64,000 bases of DNA from Alphaproteobacteria bacterium. Lineage in GTDB: Bacteria; Pseudomonadota; Alphaproteobacteria; TMED109. Below, piece after piece: positions 33,696-42,402 of the stretch. Within the stretch, counting starts at the first letter, position 1; every line of letters begins with the position of its first letter. Both the position numbers and the translations under genes were made by a program. The stretch lies in assembly GCA_022825705.1 (NCBI GenBank), contig JAJDWH010000033.1:124001-188000 (forward strand). The letters are read 5' to 3'. The notes beneath the pieces are model-generated. The model worked only from the letters and a program-made list of their open reading frames with translations. It was not told where the DNA came from and searched no databases.

Positions 33696-34583
33696 ATGGG
33701 TCTCACATTCAAGAAACTGCATCCGTGCTTTGTAGCTGAAGCAAGCCGGGTGGATCTTCGTGATGTCCAGGACGACACGGAGCTCGAGGTGATTCGGCAA
33801 GCAATGGATCGCTATGCGGTACTCGTCTTCCGTGAGCAGCAGTTCTCGAGTGAAGATCAGCTTGCATTCGCGACCCGGTTAGACGGCGCACTGCACCGCA
33901 AGACCGGAATTAGTGTGCTCCAGCCGAGTCGTTTCGGCGACGAGGCGCTCACGGATGTCTCGAACATCGGCGCGGACGGTGAGGTTCTTGGCGTCGACGC
34001 CCGGCAACGCTCCTACGTCCTTGCCAACCGACTCTGGCACACCGACGCGTCGTTTCAGGACCCCCGGGGCCGCTATTCCATGCTGGCCGCGCTGGTGGTG
34101 CCGTCGGTCGCGGCGGACACCGAGTTTGCCGACATGCGGACCGCCTACGACACGCTACCGGAAACCAGAAGGGTGGGCCTCGAGGGGCTCCGCGTGCACC
34201 ACTCGATCGCGTATTCGCGTCAGACCCTGGGCTTCGAGTTTTCCGCAGAAGAAAGCGACCATCTCAAGGGGGCCACGCACCCCCTGTTGCTGGTCAACCC
34301 CAGGAACGGACGGCACTCACTCTACCTCGCATCCCACGCTTCCCGGATCGTCGACCGGCCCGTCGCCGACGGACGCCTGCTGCTCCGGGACCTGATGGAG
34401 CACGCCACGCGACCGGAGTTCGTGTATCGCCACTCTTGGCGTGAGGGCGATTTCGTGATCTGGGACAATCGCGCAACCATGCACCGTGCCCGCCCGTTCG
34501 AGGACACCGTCCACCGGCGCGAGATGCGCCGGGTGACGACTCTCGACGTTGGCGATCCGTCCAGAGTGGCACAGCCAGCCTAG
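33696..34583 (+). CDS. TauD/TfdA-family 2-oxoglutarate-dependent dioxygenase
   Basis: A 295-residue Fe(II)/2-oxoglutarate dioxygenase. The metal ligands are His115 and Asp117 (LWHTDASF) and His263 (ATMHRARPF); the oxoglutarate-binding arginine is in RREMRRVT. Members hydroxylate and cleave taurine, alkyl sulfates, 2,4-D and related small acids. The substrate cannot be told from the sequence; the neighbouring rhodanese makes a sulfonate plausible. ATG 33696 is the start of homology and gives family length; the ORF's earlier ATG at 33633 does not. It is followed by about 280 bases with no recognisable gene. Confidence 0.86.
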   Translation: MGLTFKKLHPCFVAEASRVDLRDVQDDTELEVIRQAMDRYAVLVFREQQFSSEDQLAFATRLDGALHRKTGISVLQPSRFGDEALTDVSNIGADGEVLGVDARQRSYVLANRLWHTDASFQDPRGRYSMLAALVVPSVAADTEFADMRTAYDTLPETRRVGLEGLRVHHSIAYSRQTLGFEFSAEESDHLKGATHPLLLVNPRNGRHSLYLASHASRIVDRPVADGRLLLRDLMEHATRPEFVYRHSWREGDFVIWDNRATMHRARPFEDTVHRREMRRVTTLDVGDPSRVAQPA

Positions 34584-34865
34584 GCAGCCGGTCCCTCCGC
34601 ATTCGAGGCGGGCGGGCGCTGACCTGTCGCCGTTCAGCAGCGACCGAAGTCCACTGCGCGCCAGGCGCGCGTGATGGCCCGGACTACGGTTTGGCCAGGC
34701 AGACGTCAGCCCTGTCTGGGCGATGACGGAAACCGACGATGACGCGGCACCCGGCGGAAGGTGCACTGCACGCCTTTGCGCTCGTCAATCCGGCGGTTCA
34801 GTGCCATCTCGGCCGGCGGGGTACTCGCGGTACCCCGCCGTGAGCAATGCCGGGACTGGCGGGTT

Positions 34866-35459
34866 CTAGAGGTTCTGACCGCTCACCATTGCGAACAGCA
34901 TCGGTACCGACAGCATCGTGTTCGTTCGCGAGAAGAGCATTGCGGTGCGGGCGGCAGCAGCCTTCGTGTCGGCATCCGCCTCGACGAGACCCAGGGCCTT
35001 CTGCTGGTTGGGCCAAATCACGAACCAGACGTTAAACCACATGATGATTCCCAGCCACATGCCGATGCCCAGCAATGTCTGCGAGGCGGTTCCGCCGACG
35101 ATACCGAGTGTCAGCGTCTCAACGATGTAGCCGTTCATCCACGCAAGAATCAGGCCGGTCACGATCGTGGCCATGGCGCCCCAACGGAACCAGCACAGGG
35201 CAAGCGGGGCGATCACCTTGGAAATCGCGGGTTTCTGGTCGTCCGGGATTTCCGGCATGCTGGGAATCTGGACAAAGTTGAAGTACCAGAGCAGGCCGAT
35301 CCACATTACTCCCGAAATGACGTGCAACCATCTCAGAAAGAAAGCGGGGAACGCGTCGGCCGAATACCCCATGACCATGTAGTAGAAGATGAAGAGCACG
35401 ACGGCCAGCACGAAACCGGCGATGACTGTATTCCGAAGAGAGGTGAGAATGGCGGCCAT
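34866..35459 (-). CDS. PuuD-like urate hydroxylase membrane domain (lacks cytochrome c part)
   Basis: A 197-residue integral membrane protein with about five helices (residues 12-31, 40-62, 88-108, 115-145, 175-195). WLHVISGVMWIGLLWYFNFV and GMWLGIIMWFNVWFVIWP are characteristic of the N-terminal DUF989 domain of bacterial urate hydroxylase PuuD. Full PuuD proteins carry an additional C-terminal cytochrome c domain of roughly 200 residues, which is absent here: the chain ends FAMVSGQNL with a normal stop. It may rely on a separate cytochrome, or perform another quinone-linked reaction. The neighbouring Hyi-like gene could use glyoxylate from purine breakdown, a loose link only. Confidence 0.75.
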   Translation of the reverse strand: MAAILTSLRNTVIAGFVLAVVLFIFYYMVMGYSADAFPAFFLRWLHVISGVMWIGLLWYFNFVQIPSMPEIPDDQKPAISKVIAPLALCWFRWGAMATIVTGLILAWMNGYIVETLTLGIVGGTASQTLLGIGMWLGIIMWFNVWFVIWPNQQKALGLVEADADTKAAAARTAMLFSRTNTMLSVPMLFAMVSGQNL

Positions 35460-35897
35460 TAGGGACTCCCGCAGACGGTTGCGATAGGCGCGAACTCCCG
35501 GCGCTCCGCGCTGCCGTTCGCGATACGACTATACCAAAGCGCAGATAGCAGCTTGGGGCGCCAATGCGGGTTGCGGTCCGTCTCGCGGGTGATGCAGCGT
35601 TGAACACGAACACAGAATACGTTGGACAACACGTTGTTTACAAATCAACTATTACTGATCAGTCGCTCGCATCGCATTCCGTAATCCCTTGCCGCCATTC
35701 TGGTCAGCCTCCATGCTTGCCGTCGCACAATCCCTTGACCGGAGTTCCGCCATGACAGCGCGAACCCGGAGCTGGGAGCGTGGTACAGGACGTCTCCGAG
35801 GACGCGGCGCCAGCCGAGCGGTACGCGAACTGCGCTAGGGGCGTCGGGCCGCCGGGAGGCTCCGTGGAGAGCCGCCACGGGGCAGGGCCCCAGGGAG
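35460..35897. other. Intergenic region, AT-richer patch, no gene seen
   Basis: A 438-base gap upstream of the PuuD-like gene. Bases 35600-35680 are AT-richer than the surroundings and contain ACAACACGTTGT (35626-35637), a 5-bp inverted repeat with a two-base spacer that could be an operator. No open frame here shows family resemblance, and no RNA gene was recognised. Confidence 0.4.
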
Positions 35898-36698
35898 CTA
35901 CGACGCGGGACTATCCGAAGGTTCGGCGATGCCGAAGTCCGCGAGCCAGCTCAGGCCAGCTTCAAAGGTCGTGCGGGGACGATACTCGCAGCCGACCCAG
36001 CCCGCATAACCGTTCGCGTCGAGCATCTGGAGCAGCTCCACCCCGTCGATCTCGCCGCCATCCGGTTCGTGCCGTCCAGGTAGTCCCGCAATCTGCACGT
36101 GTCGAACCAGCGACCTGAAGCGGGTGTAGGCCGCTTCCACGTCTCCTTCCATGATGCGGGTGTGATAGAGGTCGAACTGCAGACGGACGTTGTCGCGGGC
36201 GACAGCGGTAATGACTTGTTGAGCATGGTGAAGTCTGGAGAGGTGGTACCCGGGCACGTCGCGGTCATTCAACGGTTCAATCAGAACGTCAACGTCGAAT
36301 CGACGGGCTTCTTCAGCCGCATGGCGCAAATTGTCGACAAAGCAGGCGTCGCAGGCTTCCCGTTCCTCGGACCGAAGCCCCGCCATGACATGGATACGTG
36401 GGCAGGCGAGCTGCGTTGCATAGTCGAGCGCCTGCCCGAACGCCGAGCGGAAATCAGCTTGGCGGCCAGGTTGGGCGGCAAGCCCGCGCTCGCCGCTGCC
36501 CCAGTCGCCGGGCGGCGTGTTGAGGAGCACCAACTCGACGTCGGTCGCTCGGATCCACGTCTTGAGTTCCGCTGCCGTCCAGTCGTACGGGAACAGGATT
36601 TCGATCCCGCGAAATCCTGCGGCACGTACGCGCTCCGCACGCTCCGGAAACGGTTCATCCGCGAAGAGCATGGTCACATTGGCGGCTAGGCGCGGCAC
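35898..36698 (-). CDS. hyi: Hydroxypyruvate isomerase-like TIM-barrel protein
   Basis: A 266-residue xylose-isomerase-like TIM barrel. It follows the Hyi pattern: LAANVTMLFADEPFPERAER at the start, FRGIEILFPYDW, LLNTPPGDWGSGERGLAA, a metal-site glutamate in LIEPLNDRDVPGY, QFDLYHTRIMEGD and the late VGCEYRP glutamate. Hydroxypyruvate isomerase interconverts hydroxypyruvate and tartronate semialdehyde in glyoxylate metabolism. The nearby 2-oxotetronate isomerase OtnI family is similar and cannot be excluded. It stands alone beside tRNA-Pro. Confidence 0.85.
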   Translation of the reverse strand: MPRLAANVTMLFADEPFPERAERVRAAGFRGIEILFPYDWTAAELKTWIRATDVELVLLNTPPGDWGSGERGLAAQPGRQADFRSAFGQALDYATQLACPRIHVMAGLRSEEREACDACFVDNLRHAAEEARRFDVDVLIEPLNDRDVPGYHLSRLHHAQQVITAVARDNVRLQFDLYHTRIMEGDVEAAYTRFRSLVRHVQIAGLPGRHEPDGGEIDGVELLQMLDANGYAGWVGCEYRPRTTFEAGLSWLADFGIAEPSDSPAS

Positions 36699-36730
36699 CG
36701 GGGTTCCTCACTGAGGGATATGGCCAGGTG

Positions 36731-36807
36731 TGGTCGGAGTGGCTGGATTCGAACCAGCGGCCCCTGCCTCCCGAAGACAGTGCTCTACCAGGCTGAGCTA
36801 CACTCCG
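36731..36807 (-). tRNA. tRNA-Pro (anticodon CGG)
   Basis: A complete cloverleaf on the reverse strand: acceptor CGGAGTG/CACTCCG with the C1-G72 pair typical of bacterial proline tRNA, D arm GCTC/GAGC, anticodon stem CTGTC/GGCAG with loop TTCGGGA (anticodon CGG at 36773-36771), T arm GCTGG-TTCGAAT-CCAGC, discriminator A and an encoded CCA end. It reads CCG codons, which are frequent in this GC-rich genome. Confidence 0.96.
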
Positions 36808-36896
36808 CAGCTTCCGGCCAGCATATAGCCCGTCCGACGGCGTGGGCGCAATCCTGCGGCCGCACGACGATCGAACCAGCGGTCGGATGAAATCGG

Positions 36897-37910
36897 TTAC
36901 TGCTTACGGCTGCAGGCCAGACACGCCAGGTCAGCGAGCGCATCGCGGGACGGGCCGGGGGGCAGGACGTCGAGCGCGGCAATGGCATTGTCACTGCAGA
37001 CGACTGCCCGCTCCTGCGTCAGGGCTACGGTACCTCGACAGCGGATGATCCGGCACGCTTCCGCGAAATCGCCGGGCGTCTGCTGTCCCTTTCCCAGCGT
37101 CCGATCCCAGAAATCGCGCTCGCGCTGGTCAGCCTGCGCATAGGCAATGATGACGGGCAGGGTGAGGCGGCCTTCGCGGAAATCACCACCGGTGGGTTTC
37201 CCGGTCTCGTGCGATTCGCCCAGGTAGTCCAGGGCGTCATCCGTCAGTTGAAATGCAGTCCCGACCTGGTCGCCGTAGCGGTCAAGGCCGGCAAGCACGT
37301 CAGGGCCGCATTCAACCAGGTGCCCGCCGACTGCGGCGGCGGCAGCGAACAGTTGTGCGGTCTTGGCCCGGACCACTTCCAAATACTCGTCCTCCGTCGT
37401 CGTCGTCTTGCCGGTCGTGACAAGCTGCAGTACTTCGCCCTGAACGATGACAGCAGCGGCGTTGGACAACAGGCGCAGAACCGGCAAGGACCCGTCGGCG
37501 ACCATCAGACGGAACGCCTGGCTGAACAGGAAATCGCCCACCAGGACGCTGGCGGCGTTACCCCAAATGGCGTTTGCAGACTTGAGCCCTCGGCGTTCCA
37601 GACTGTTGTCGACGACATCGTCGTGCAGGAGGGTCGCGGTATGAATGAACTCGATGACTGCCGCCAACCCGATATGACGGTCGCCCTGGTAACCCGCGGC
37701 GCGGGCGCCGAGCAGCGTAACAAGGGGCCGTATGCGCTTCCCGCCGGCATCGGTCACGTGCCTGGCCAGCTCCGGAATCAGGGCGACGGAACTGTCCAGG
37801 TTCGCATTGATCGTACGGTCGACGCGAGCGAGGTCTTCAGCGACCAGCGCCTTCACCGCGGCAAGACTTGACTGGTCGGCCCGGCGTTCGCCTCCGCTCG
37901 CTGCATCCAC
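36897..37910 (-). CDS. ispB: Trans-polyprenyl diphosphate synthase (octaprenyl/decaprenyl type)
   Basis: A 337-residue all-helical prenyltransferase. The two aspartate-rich Mg2+ motifs are visible: DDVVD (97-101, in HTATLLHDDVVDNSLERRG) and DDALD (in AFQLTDDALDYLGES), followed by the GKPTGGDFREGRLTLPVI block. Small residues before the first motif (TATLL) indicate a long-chain product, so it most likely makes the ubiquinone side chain. Start ATG 37910 gives the family length. It lies alone, transcribed toward the tRNA-Pro gene. Confidence 0.92.
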   Translation of the reverse strand: MDAASGGERRADQSSLAAVKALVAEDLARVDRTINANLDSSVALIPELARHVTDAGGKRIRPLVTLLGARAAGYQGDRHIGLAAVIEFIHTATLLHDDVVDNSLERRGLKSANAIWGNAASVLVGDFLFSQAFRLMVADGSLPVLRLLSNAAAVIVQGEVLQLVTTGKTTTTEDEYLEVVRAKTAQLFAAAAAVGGHLVECGPDVLAGLDRYGDQVGTAFQLTDDALDYLGESHETGKPTGGDFREGRLTLPVIIAYAQADQRERDFWDRTLGKGQQTPGDFAEACRIIRCRGTVALTQERAVVCSDNAIAALDVLPPGPSRDALADLACLACSRKQ

Positions 37911-38744
37911 GACGTGACCTCCACGCCTCCGTGCTAGCGCGCGGAACCGTCTGGTTCCAGCATAGGGAGGGGCTCAAGAAAGGGCCAACATCCCGTCAAC
38001 TACAGCGAAAACGTCACGTGTTTGTGCAGTTAGGCGAAACGGCCGGCGTGGGCGCTGAAGCGCATTTAGCTGCTGTGTCTCCTGGCATGACCGCGTGAGG
38101 GCGGAACGATCCCGTAACGGAAAGCCTGGTAACCATGCACGAGCGCCCATGTCCGGACTGGTCTGCAACCTTGGGACCGGTGAATCAGGTTCTTCCGCAA
38201 GATCGCTACGCCGTCCGAGCGGTCGGCAATCGGGCGTGTTTCGTCGAAGCTTCGTGGTGACGGGTACGGGCGCCGGGTAAATCGGCAGCGGCCGCGGGTG
38301 GCAGATCAGAACGGAAATCCAGCAGCGACCAGAGTTTGGCCCGCGCGGTCAGTGTTGCCAGTGAACGGCCACGCGAACCGGAACCTCGCCTGGCGATCTT
38401 GTTCGAGTATCGGCGGGCAGGAACTCTCGAGCCCACGGCCTCGGATGATCAGACAGAATAGCCGGAATCTGCTCCCACAGCGATGGTGTTCCGGACGTGT
38501 AACCATCGGTTGCAGCGCAGGAAGCGGCGGGATTCGCCGGTGCACCCCTTCAATGCTAGCATCCTCGCCGATGCCAGCGTCTGCTAGCGGCTGTTGGCGT
38601 CGGTCCGGGATGTCCCGGATCAAGTGGATGTGGCGGTCCGATGCGGAACGCCGGGCTGGAATGGAGGCGCGTGCTCGTTCACGCGTCTAAATCTTTCAGA
38701 CCCCGGTGCAAGCGACGGCCGGCACCGAATTGGGAGGAGCCTTT
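37911..38744. other. Large intergenic region upstream of the quinoprotein gene, no gene seen
   Basis: An 834-base gap between the reverse ispB gene and the forward quinoprotein dehydrogenase gene. Short open frames on both strands show no recognisable family. The 3' end holds the ribosome binding site GGGAGGAG six bases before the dehydrogenase ATG. Two GCTAGC-containing stretches occur near 38560-38590. Its size suggests a long leader or regulatory region for the dehydrogenase, but no riboswitch fold was identified. Confidence 0.4.
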
Positions 38745-40571
38745 ATGAGGTTCGAGAGATTGGGCAGCTTGCGCCCACTTGCCGTTGGAGCAATTGGCGC
38801 GGCATTGCTCGCCGGTACCGCGCTTGCCGGCAACGTTACCCATGACCGTCTGGTCAATAGCGAGACCGAGCCGGAAAACTGGATCAACCATCACGGCAAC
38901 TATGAGGCCCACCGTTTCTCGGGTCTCCGCGAAATCAACAAGGACACCGTCGGCGATCTGAAGGTCGCGTTTACCTACGCCATGGGCAGCATCCAGGGCG
39001 GCGGCACGGACCCGGTGGTGTTCCCGTTCGCGGGTCTCGAAGGTACAACGATTGCTGAGGATGGTTTCCTTTACCTGACCACTGGTTGGGGAGTGGTGAC
39101 CAAGCTCGACGTGCGTGGCGGCAAGCCGATCACGGTGTGGAGGTCGGACCCCGAGCCTGACAAGGACTGGGCACCGAGCGTGCTGTGCTGCGGCATCAAC
39201 AACCGCGGCGTGGCGCTACACAGCGACATGGTGTTGTCGCCGGTCATCGACGGTCGCATACGCGCCCTGAACAAGACCGACGGAAGCTTGATCTGGGAGG
39301 CTCAGGTCGCTGACCCGGGCATCGCGGAGACCATCACCGGCGCGCCGCTGATCGTCAGAGACACGGTGGTGACCGGCATGGCCGGCGCCGAGTTCGGTGT
39401 CCGCGGCTGGATTGCTGCGCTGGACATCAACACCGGCGAGGAAATCTGGCGCACCCACACCATTCCTGGGCCGGGTGAGCCTGGCCACGAGACGTGGAAG
39501 GACGACTACGGTGCATGGAAGACCGGTGGTGGTTCGACTTGGGTGACCGGTTCGTACGATCCTGAGCTTGACATCATCGTCTGGGGCACCGCCAACCCGG
39601 GTCCGGACTGGGACAACGCCTACCGTCCCGGCGACAACCTCTGGACCGACAGCACCATCGCGGTCAACGCGACGACAGGTGAATTCCTGTGGGGCTTCCA
39701 GCACACGCCGAACGACCCGTACGACTACGACTCGATCGCGGAGAACACGTTCGTTGACACCGTGATCAACGGCCAGTTCGTGCGCGCAACCCTGCACGCC
39801 AACCGCAACGGTTACGCCTACGCGCTCGACCGTGGGACCGGCGAGTACGTCTGGGGCACGCAGTTCGTCAAGAAGCTGAACTGGACGGACGGTCTCGACG
39901 AGAATGGCCGACCCAACGCGTACGACCCGAACGTGGACGTTCAGCAGTACAACCCGGGTACGGCGGCGCACCGCGGCGACTTGACCGAAGTCGGCGCGCG
40001 CAGCGAGATCGAAGGCATTTCCTGCCCGGCACACACCGGCGGGAAGAACTGGCCTCCGACTTCCTACAGCCCGCACACCGGCCTGTACTACATTCCGGTA
40101 ATCGAGAGCTGCAACAAGGCGTTTGCCGCGGTTTCTCCGAAGAACTTCGACCCGTCAACGCGGCAGTGGTTCCTTGGCGGAGCGCCGTACTTCACCTTCG
40201 ATGACCCGCGCTCGGGCCGGATCACCGGCAGCGTGACGGCGATCGACGTGTCGACCGGCGTGGTCGTGCGCAAGTGGGAGACCGAGTTCCCGATGCTGGG
40301 CGGCATTCTGTCGACAGCTGGCGGCTTGGTGTTCACCGGCACGGCTGATGGTGCCGTGGTCGCGCTCGACGACACCACGCTCGAGGAGCTGTGGCGCTTC
40401 GAGACCGGTTCGTCGATCAACGCACCGCCAATGACGTACGAGGCTGACGGCAAGCAGTACATTGCCATCCAGGTCGGCCTGGGCGGCGCCTGGCCGCAGT
40501 GGTTCACCGACTCGACGCCCGAGTTGAAGGCCGCTGTACCGAGCAACGTCCTGTACGTGTTCGCGCTCTAA
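38745..40571 (+). CDS. PQQ-dependent alcohol dehydrogenase with lanthanide-type DYD motif
   Basis: A 608-residue periplasmic quinoprotein of the methanol/ethanol dehydrogenase family: signal peptide to about residue 28 (ALLAGTALAG), then an eight-bladed propeller. Visible PQQ-site features are the adjacent Cys148-Cys149 pair (SVLCCGINNRG), Glu216 (GAEFGVRG), Asn284 (TANPGP) and catalytic Asp327. Asp327-Tyr328-Asp329 (NDPYDYDS) is the DYD motif; the second Asp coordinates a lanthanide in XoxF, ExaF and PedH enzymes and is replaced in calcium-dependent MxaF. The enzyme should oxidise a primary alcohol and pass electrons to the cytochrome c encoded downstream. Methanol versus longer alcohols cannot be decided. 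GGGAGGAG precedes ATG 38745. No pqq biosynthesis genes are in the window. Confidence 0.9.
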   Translation: MRFERLGSLRPLAVGAIGAALLAGTALAGNVTHDRLVNSETEPENWINHHGNYEAHRFSGLREINKDTVGDLKVAFTYAMGSIQGGGTDPVVFPFAGLEGTTIAEDGFLYLTTGWGVVTKLDVRGGKPITVWRSDPEPDKDWAPSVLCCGINNRGVALHSDMVLSPVIDGRIRALNKTDGSLIWEAQVADPGIAETITGAPLIVRDTVVTGMAGAEFGVRGWIAALDINTGEEIWRTHTIPGPGEPGHETWKDDYGAWKTGGGSTWVTGSYDPELDIIVWGTANPGPDWDNAYRPGDNLWTDSTIAVNATTGEFLWGFQHTPNDPYDYDSIAENTFVDTVINGQFVRATLHANRNGYAYALDRGTGEYVWGTQFVKKLNWTDGLDENGRPNAYDPNVDVQQYNPGTAAHRGDLTEVGARSEIEGISCPAHTGGKNWPPTSYSPHTGLYYIPVIESCNKAFAAVSPKNFDPSTRQWFLGGAPYFTFDDPRSGRITGSVTAIDVSTGVVVRKWETEFPMLGGILSTAGGLVFTGTADGAVVALDDTTLEELWRFETGSSINAPPMTYEADGKQYIAIQVGLGGAWPQWFTDSTPELKAAVPSNVLYVFAL

Positions 40572-40586
40572 ACAGCGTATTTCGAT

Positions 40587-40614
40587 GCGGGCCGGCCGCT
40601 TGCGGCCGGCCCGC
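40587..40614 (+). terminator. Strong rho-independent-type hairpin after the quinoprotein gene
   Basis: A perfect 13-bp GC-only stem, GCGGGCCGGCCGC / GCGGCCGGCCCGC, with a two-base TT loop, 15 bases after the stop codon and followed by ACTTTGTTTC. It probably reduces read-through into the cytochrome gene, giving more dehydrogenase than cytochrome, or stabilises the dehydrogenase mRNA. Confidence 0.75.
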
Positions 40615-40750
40615 ACTTTGTTTCTCCGGGCGCGACTGGTCGATCCCGACCCCGGTGGTGACGCGTCTCAGAAATTGATCTGAAAAGCAAAGCGTCGCAG
40701 AGAAGCGTCTTACACAGGCCCGGCTCCGCCAGTAGGCCGGATTTCTTGAC

Positions 40751-41212
40751 ATGCACGATTTCACCAAGCACGGACGAATCGCCGTCGGTCTGACGGCGGC
40801 TACAGTTATCGGCCTGGCGGCATTTGCAATGCCGGTTGGCACAGCCATGGCGGCAGATGAGAAACCGCGCCGTTCAGGCCCGCCGCCGATCGTGTTCACC
40901 GAATTTCCCAACGAGTGCGCCCGCTGTCATAAGGCGGATGGTCGTGGCGGACCGGCCTATGGCGGCTTCGCGGCTGACCTGCGCGCCACACTGCTCGATC
41001 ACGACGGCCTGGTCTACGTGATCACCGTCGGGATTCGTGACCGCGGGATGCCCGAATTCAAGAGCACGATGTCGAAGCGCGAAATTGCCGGCATCGCGAC
41101 CTACATCGAAGAACACATCAAGGGCGTCTATTTCGACGACGCAGGCAACCGGATTACGGCTGAAGAGGCGGCGCAACTGGATGGTCCGCGTCGCGCTGTT
41201 TCGCAGGAGTAA
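40751..41212 (+). CDS. Periplasmic c-type cytochrome
   Basis: A 153-residue monoheme cytochrome c. A signal peptide ends near residue 34 (GTAMAADE). The heme site is Cys56-Ala-Arg-Cys59-His60 and the likely axial methionine is Met100 (DRGMPEF). Position directly after the quinoprotein gene suggests it is the electron acceptor, as XoxG or cytochrome c-550 are for other quinoproteins. It is small and shows no extra domain. The preceding hairpin at 40587-40614 suggests it has lower or separate expression; ribosome binding site is weak. Confidence 0.88.
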   Translation: MHDFTKHGRIAVGLTAATVIGLAAFAMPVGTAMAADEKPRRSGPPPIVFTEFPNECARCHKADGRGGPAYGGFAADLRATLLDHDGLVYVITVGIRDRGMPEFKSTMSKREIAGIATYIEEHIKGVYFDDAGNRITAEEAAQLDGPRRAVSQE

Positions 41213-41298
41213 TGCCTGAGACGGCGATCCGGAGCCTTGTGACGGAGCGCGACCGGCCCCGCTGATCACGCGGCGCTGCCGGCTGAAATTCGGGCCGG

Positions 41299-41721
41299 CT
41301 ACTCTGCTTCTGCGCGCAGTGCGGCCTTGAGCTGTTCAGGCGTCATGATGCCTTCCAGTCGGCGCTTCCACGGGATCAGATAATCCTCGCCCTCGGCGAT
41401 CGCCTTGGTGATCCATTGGTGCGCTTCGACGTTGTCATGGTGCTGGCCCTTGCCCGCCTGCAGGTGAACCATCTTGAACAGCATGCGCCCACCGAGGAAA
41501 CCGGCCGCGCGCGCGCGCGACGCCCACCGATAAGCCTCGCTGTAGTCCCCACTGTCGCGCGCCGCGTCATACGCCTCGCGACCGATCATGTACATGGCGT
41601 GCACGTCGCCGTTCTCGGCCTTGCACAGATTGCCTTCCGGCCCCTGCGGACAATCTTCGACTGCCGCCTGCACCACACTGGCGCTTACGATGAGTGCGAA
41701 AAAGGGAGCCGCCCACTTCAT
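41299..41721 (-). CDS. Secreted Sel1-repeat-like protein
   Basis: A 140-residue protein: signal peptide (residues 1-19, ending VVQAA), a short Cys-containing segment (DCPQGPEGNLCKAENGD), then two Sel1/TPR-like helical hairpins (SEAYRWASRARAAGFLGGRM and VEAHQWITKAIAEGEDYLI) and an acidic tail. Sel1 repeats are protein-binding scaffolds. AAGGAA lies six bases before ATG 41721. It is on the opposite strand to the quinoprotein pair and in line with the next two genes, so it may belong to a three-gene unit with the Rap1a-like and SoxYZ-like proteins. Function unknown. Confidence 0.7.
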   Translation of the reverse strand: MKWAAPFFALIVSASVVQAAVEDCPQGPEGNLCKAENGDVHAMYMIGREAYDAARDSGDYSEAYRWASRARAAGFLGGRMLFKMVHLQAGKGQHHDNVEAHQWITKAIAEGEDYLIPWKRRLEGIMTPEQLKAALRAEAE

Positions 41722-41852
41722 TTCAGGTTCCTTCTGGATGTCATTCCGATCCGGTGAGGGATCATTATTGGCGGACCGTGCGAACGGTCAATTCGCCAGC
41801 CCGGCGCATTCTCCGGCACCACCGCCTGCAAGAGACCGGACCGGTCCGTGGC

Positions 41853-42296
41853 TCAGGACGACCGACACGGTGCACTGAGTTCAATGGCTTCCACAAAGGC
41901 CACTGCCGCGGGTTCGCGCATCAACGGGGGCCGTCGTCCGACCCAGGTCACGAACGTTGCCGACAGTTCACGCAGATCCTCGGGAACCGTGACGCACTGC
42001 CAGCGCGGCGAGTCATCGAGGGCGAACTGTCCAGCTTCAATCATCGTGACGATCGCGCTGACCACGGCCCGGCACTGGACCATCAGCATCCAGCGGTAAA
42101 ACTGTTCGCCGACCACGTCCTTCGAGCCCTCGATTTCTTGGCTGCAGGCGAATTTGAGATCGGAGCCGGTTACGACCGCATCGATCGGACCGTTGGGCGG
42201 CGATCCACCCGCCGCGAGCGCGGCGTTCGCACCCACGGTCGCGGATAGCCCCAGAACCACTCCCATCATCGCCCAACTGCGAAGCCGTTTACCCAT
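41853..42296 (-). CDS. Rap1a/Tai-like secreted protein
   Basis: A 147-residue exported protein (signal peptide to about residue 28, GANAALA). The mature part fits the Rap1a/Tai pattern: FACSQEIEG, a long helix with VQCRAVVSAIVTMIE, then WQCVTVPEDLRELSATFVTW and the end VAFVEAIELSAPC. Four cysteines in these segments would form two disulfides. The founding members are immunity proteins against type VI secretion effectors, but many relatives have no such context. Here no secretion system or effector is near; the neighbours are quinoprotein-associated genes. ATG 42296 is chosen as the start of the signal peptide; the frame is open to 42416. Confidence 0.62.
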   Translation of the reverse strand: MGKRLRSWAMMGVVLGLSATVGANAALAAGGSPPNGPIDAVVTGSDLKFACSQEIEGSKDVVGEQFYRWMLMVQCRAVVSAIVTMIEAGQFALDDSPRWQCVTVPEDLRELSATFVTWVGRRPPLMREPAAVAFVEAIELSAPCRSS

Positions 42297-42402
42297 GACG
42301 GAGAGTCTCCCATCCATGCACTGTCGCCCTACGGCGAGCGCACTTGCCCAACGCTTGCTTTTCATTGTTGGCCTGACGTGCCGCCAGGCCCTGGCCGGTT
42401 CC

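Noticed and set aside
38298..38690. 130-residue open frame upstream of the quinoprotein gene
   Set aside because: No family resemblance, basic low-complexity composition and competing open frames on the other strand at the same place.
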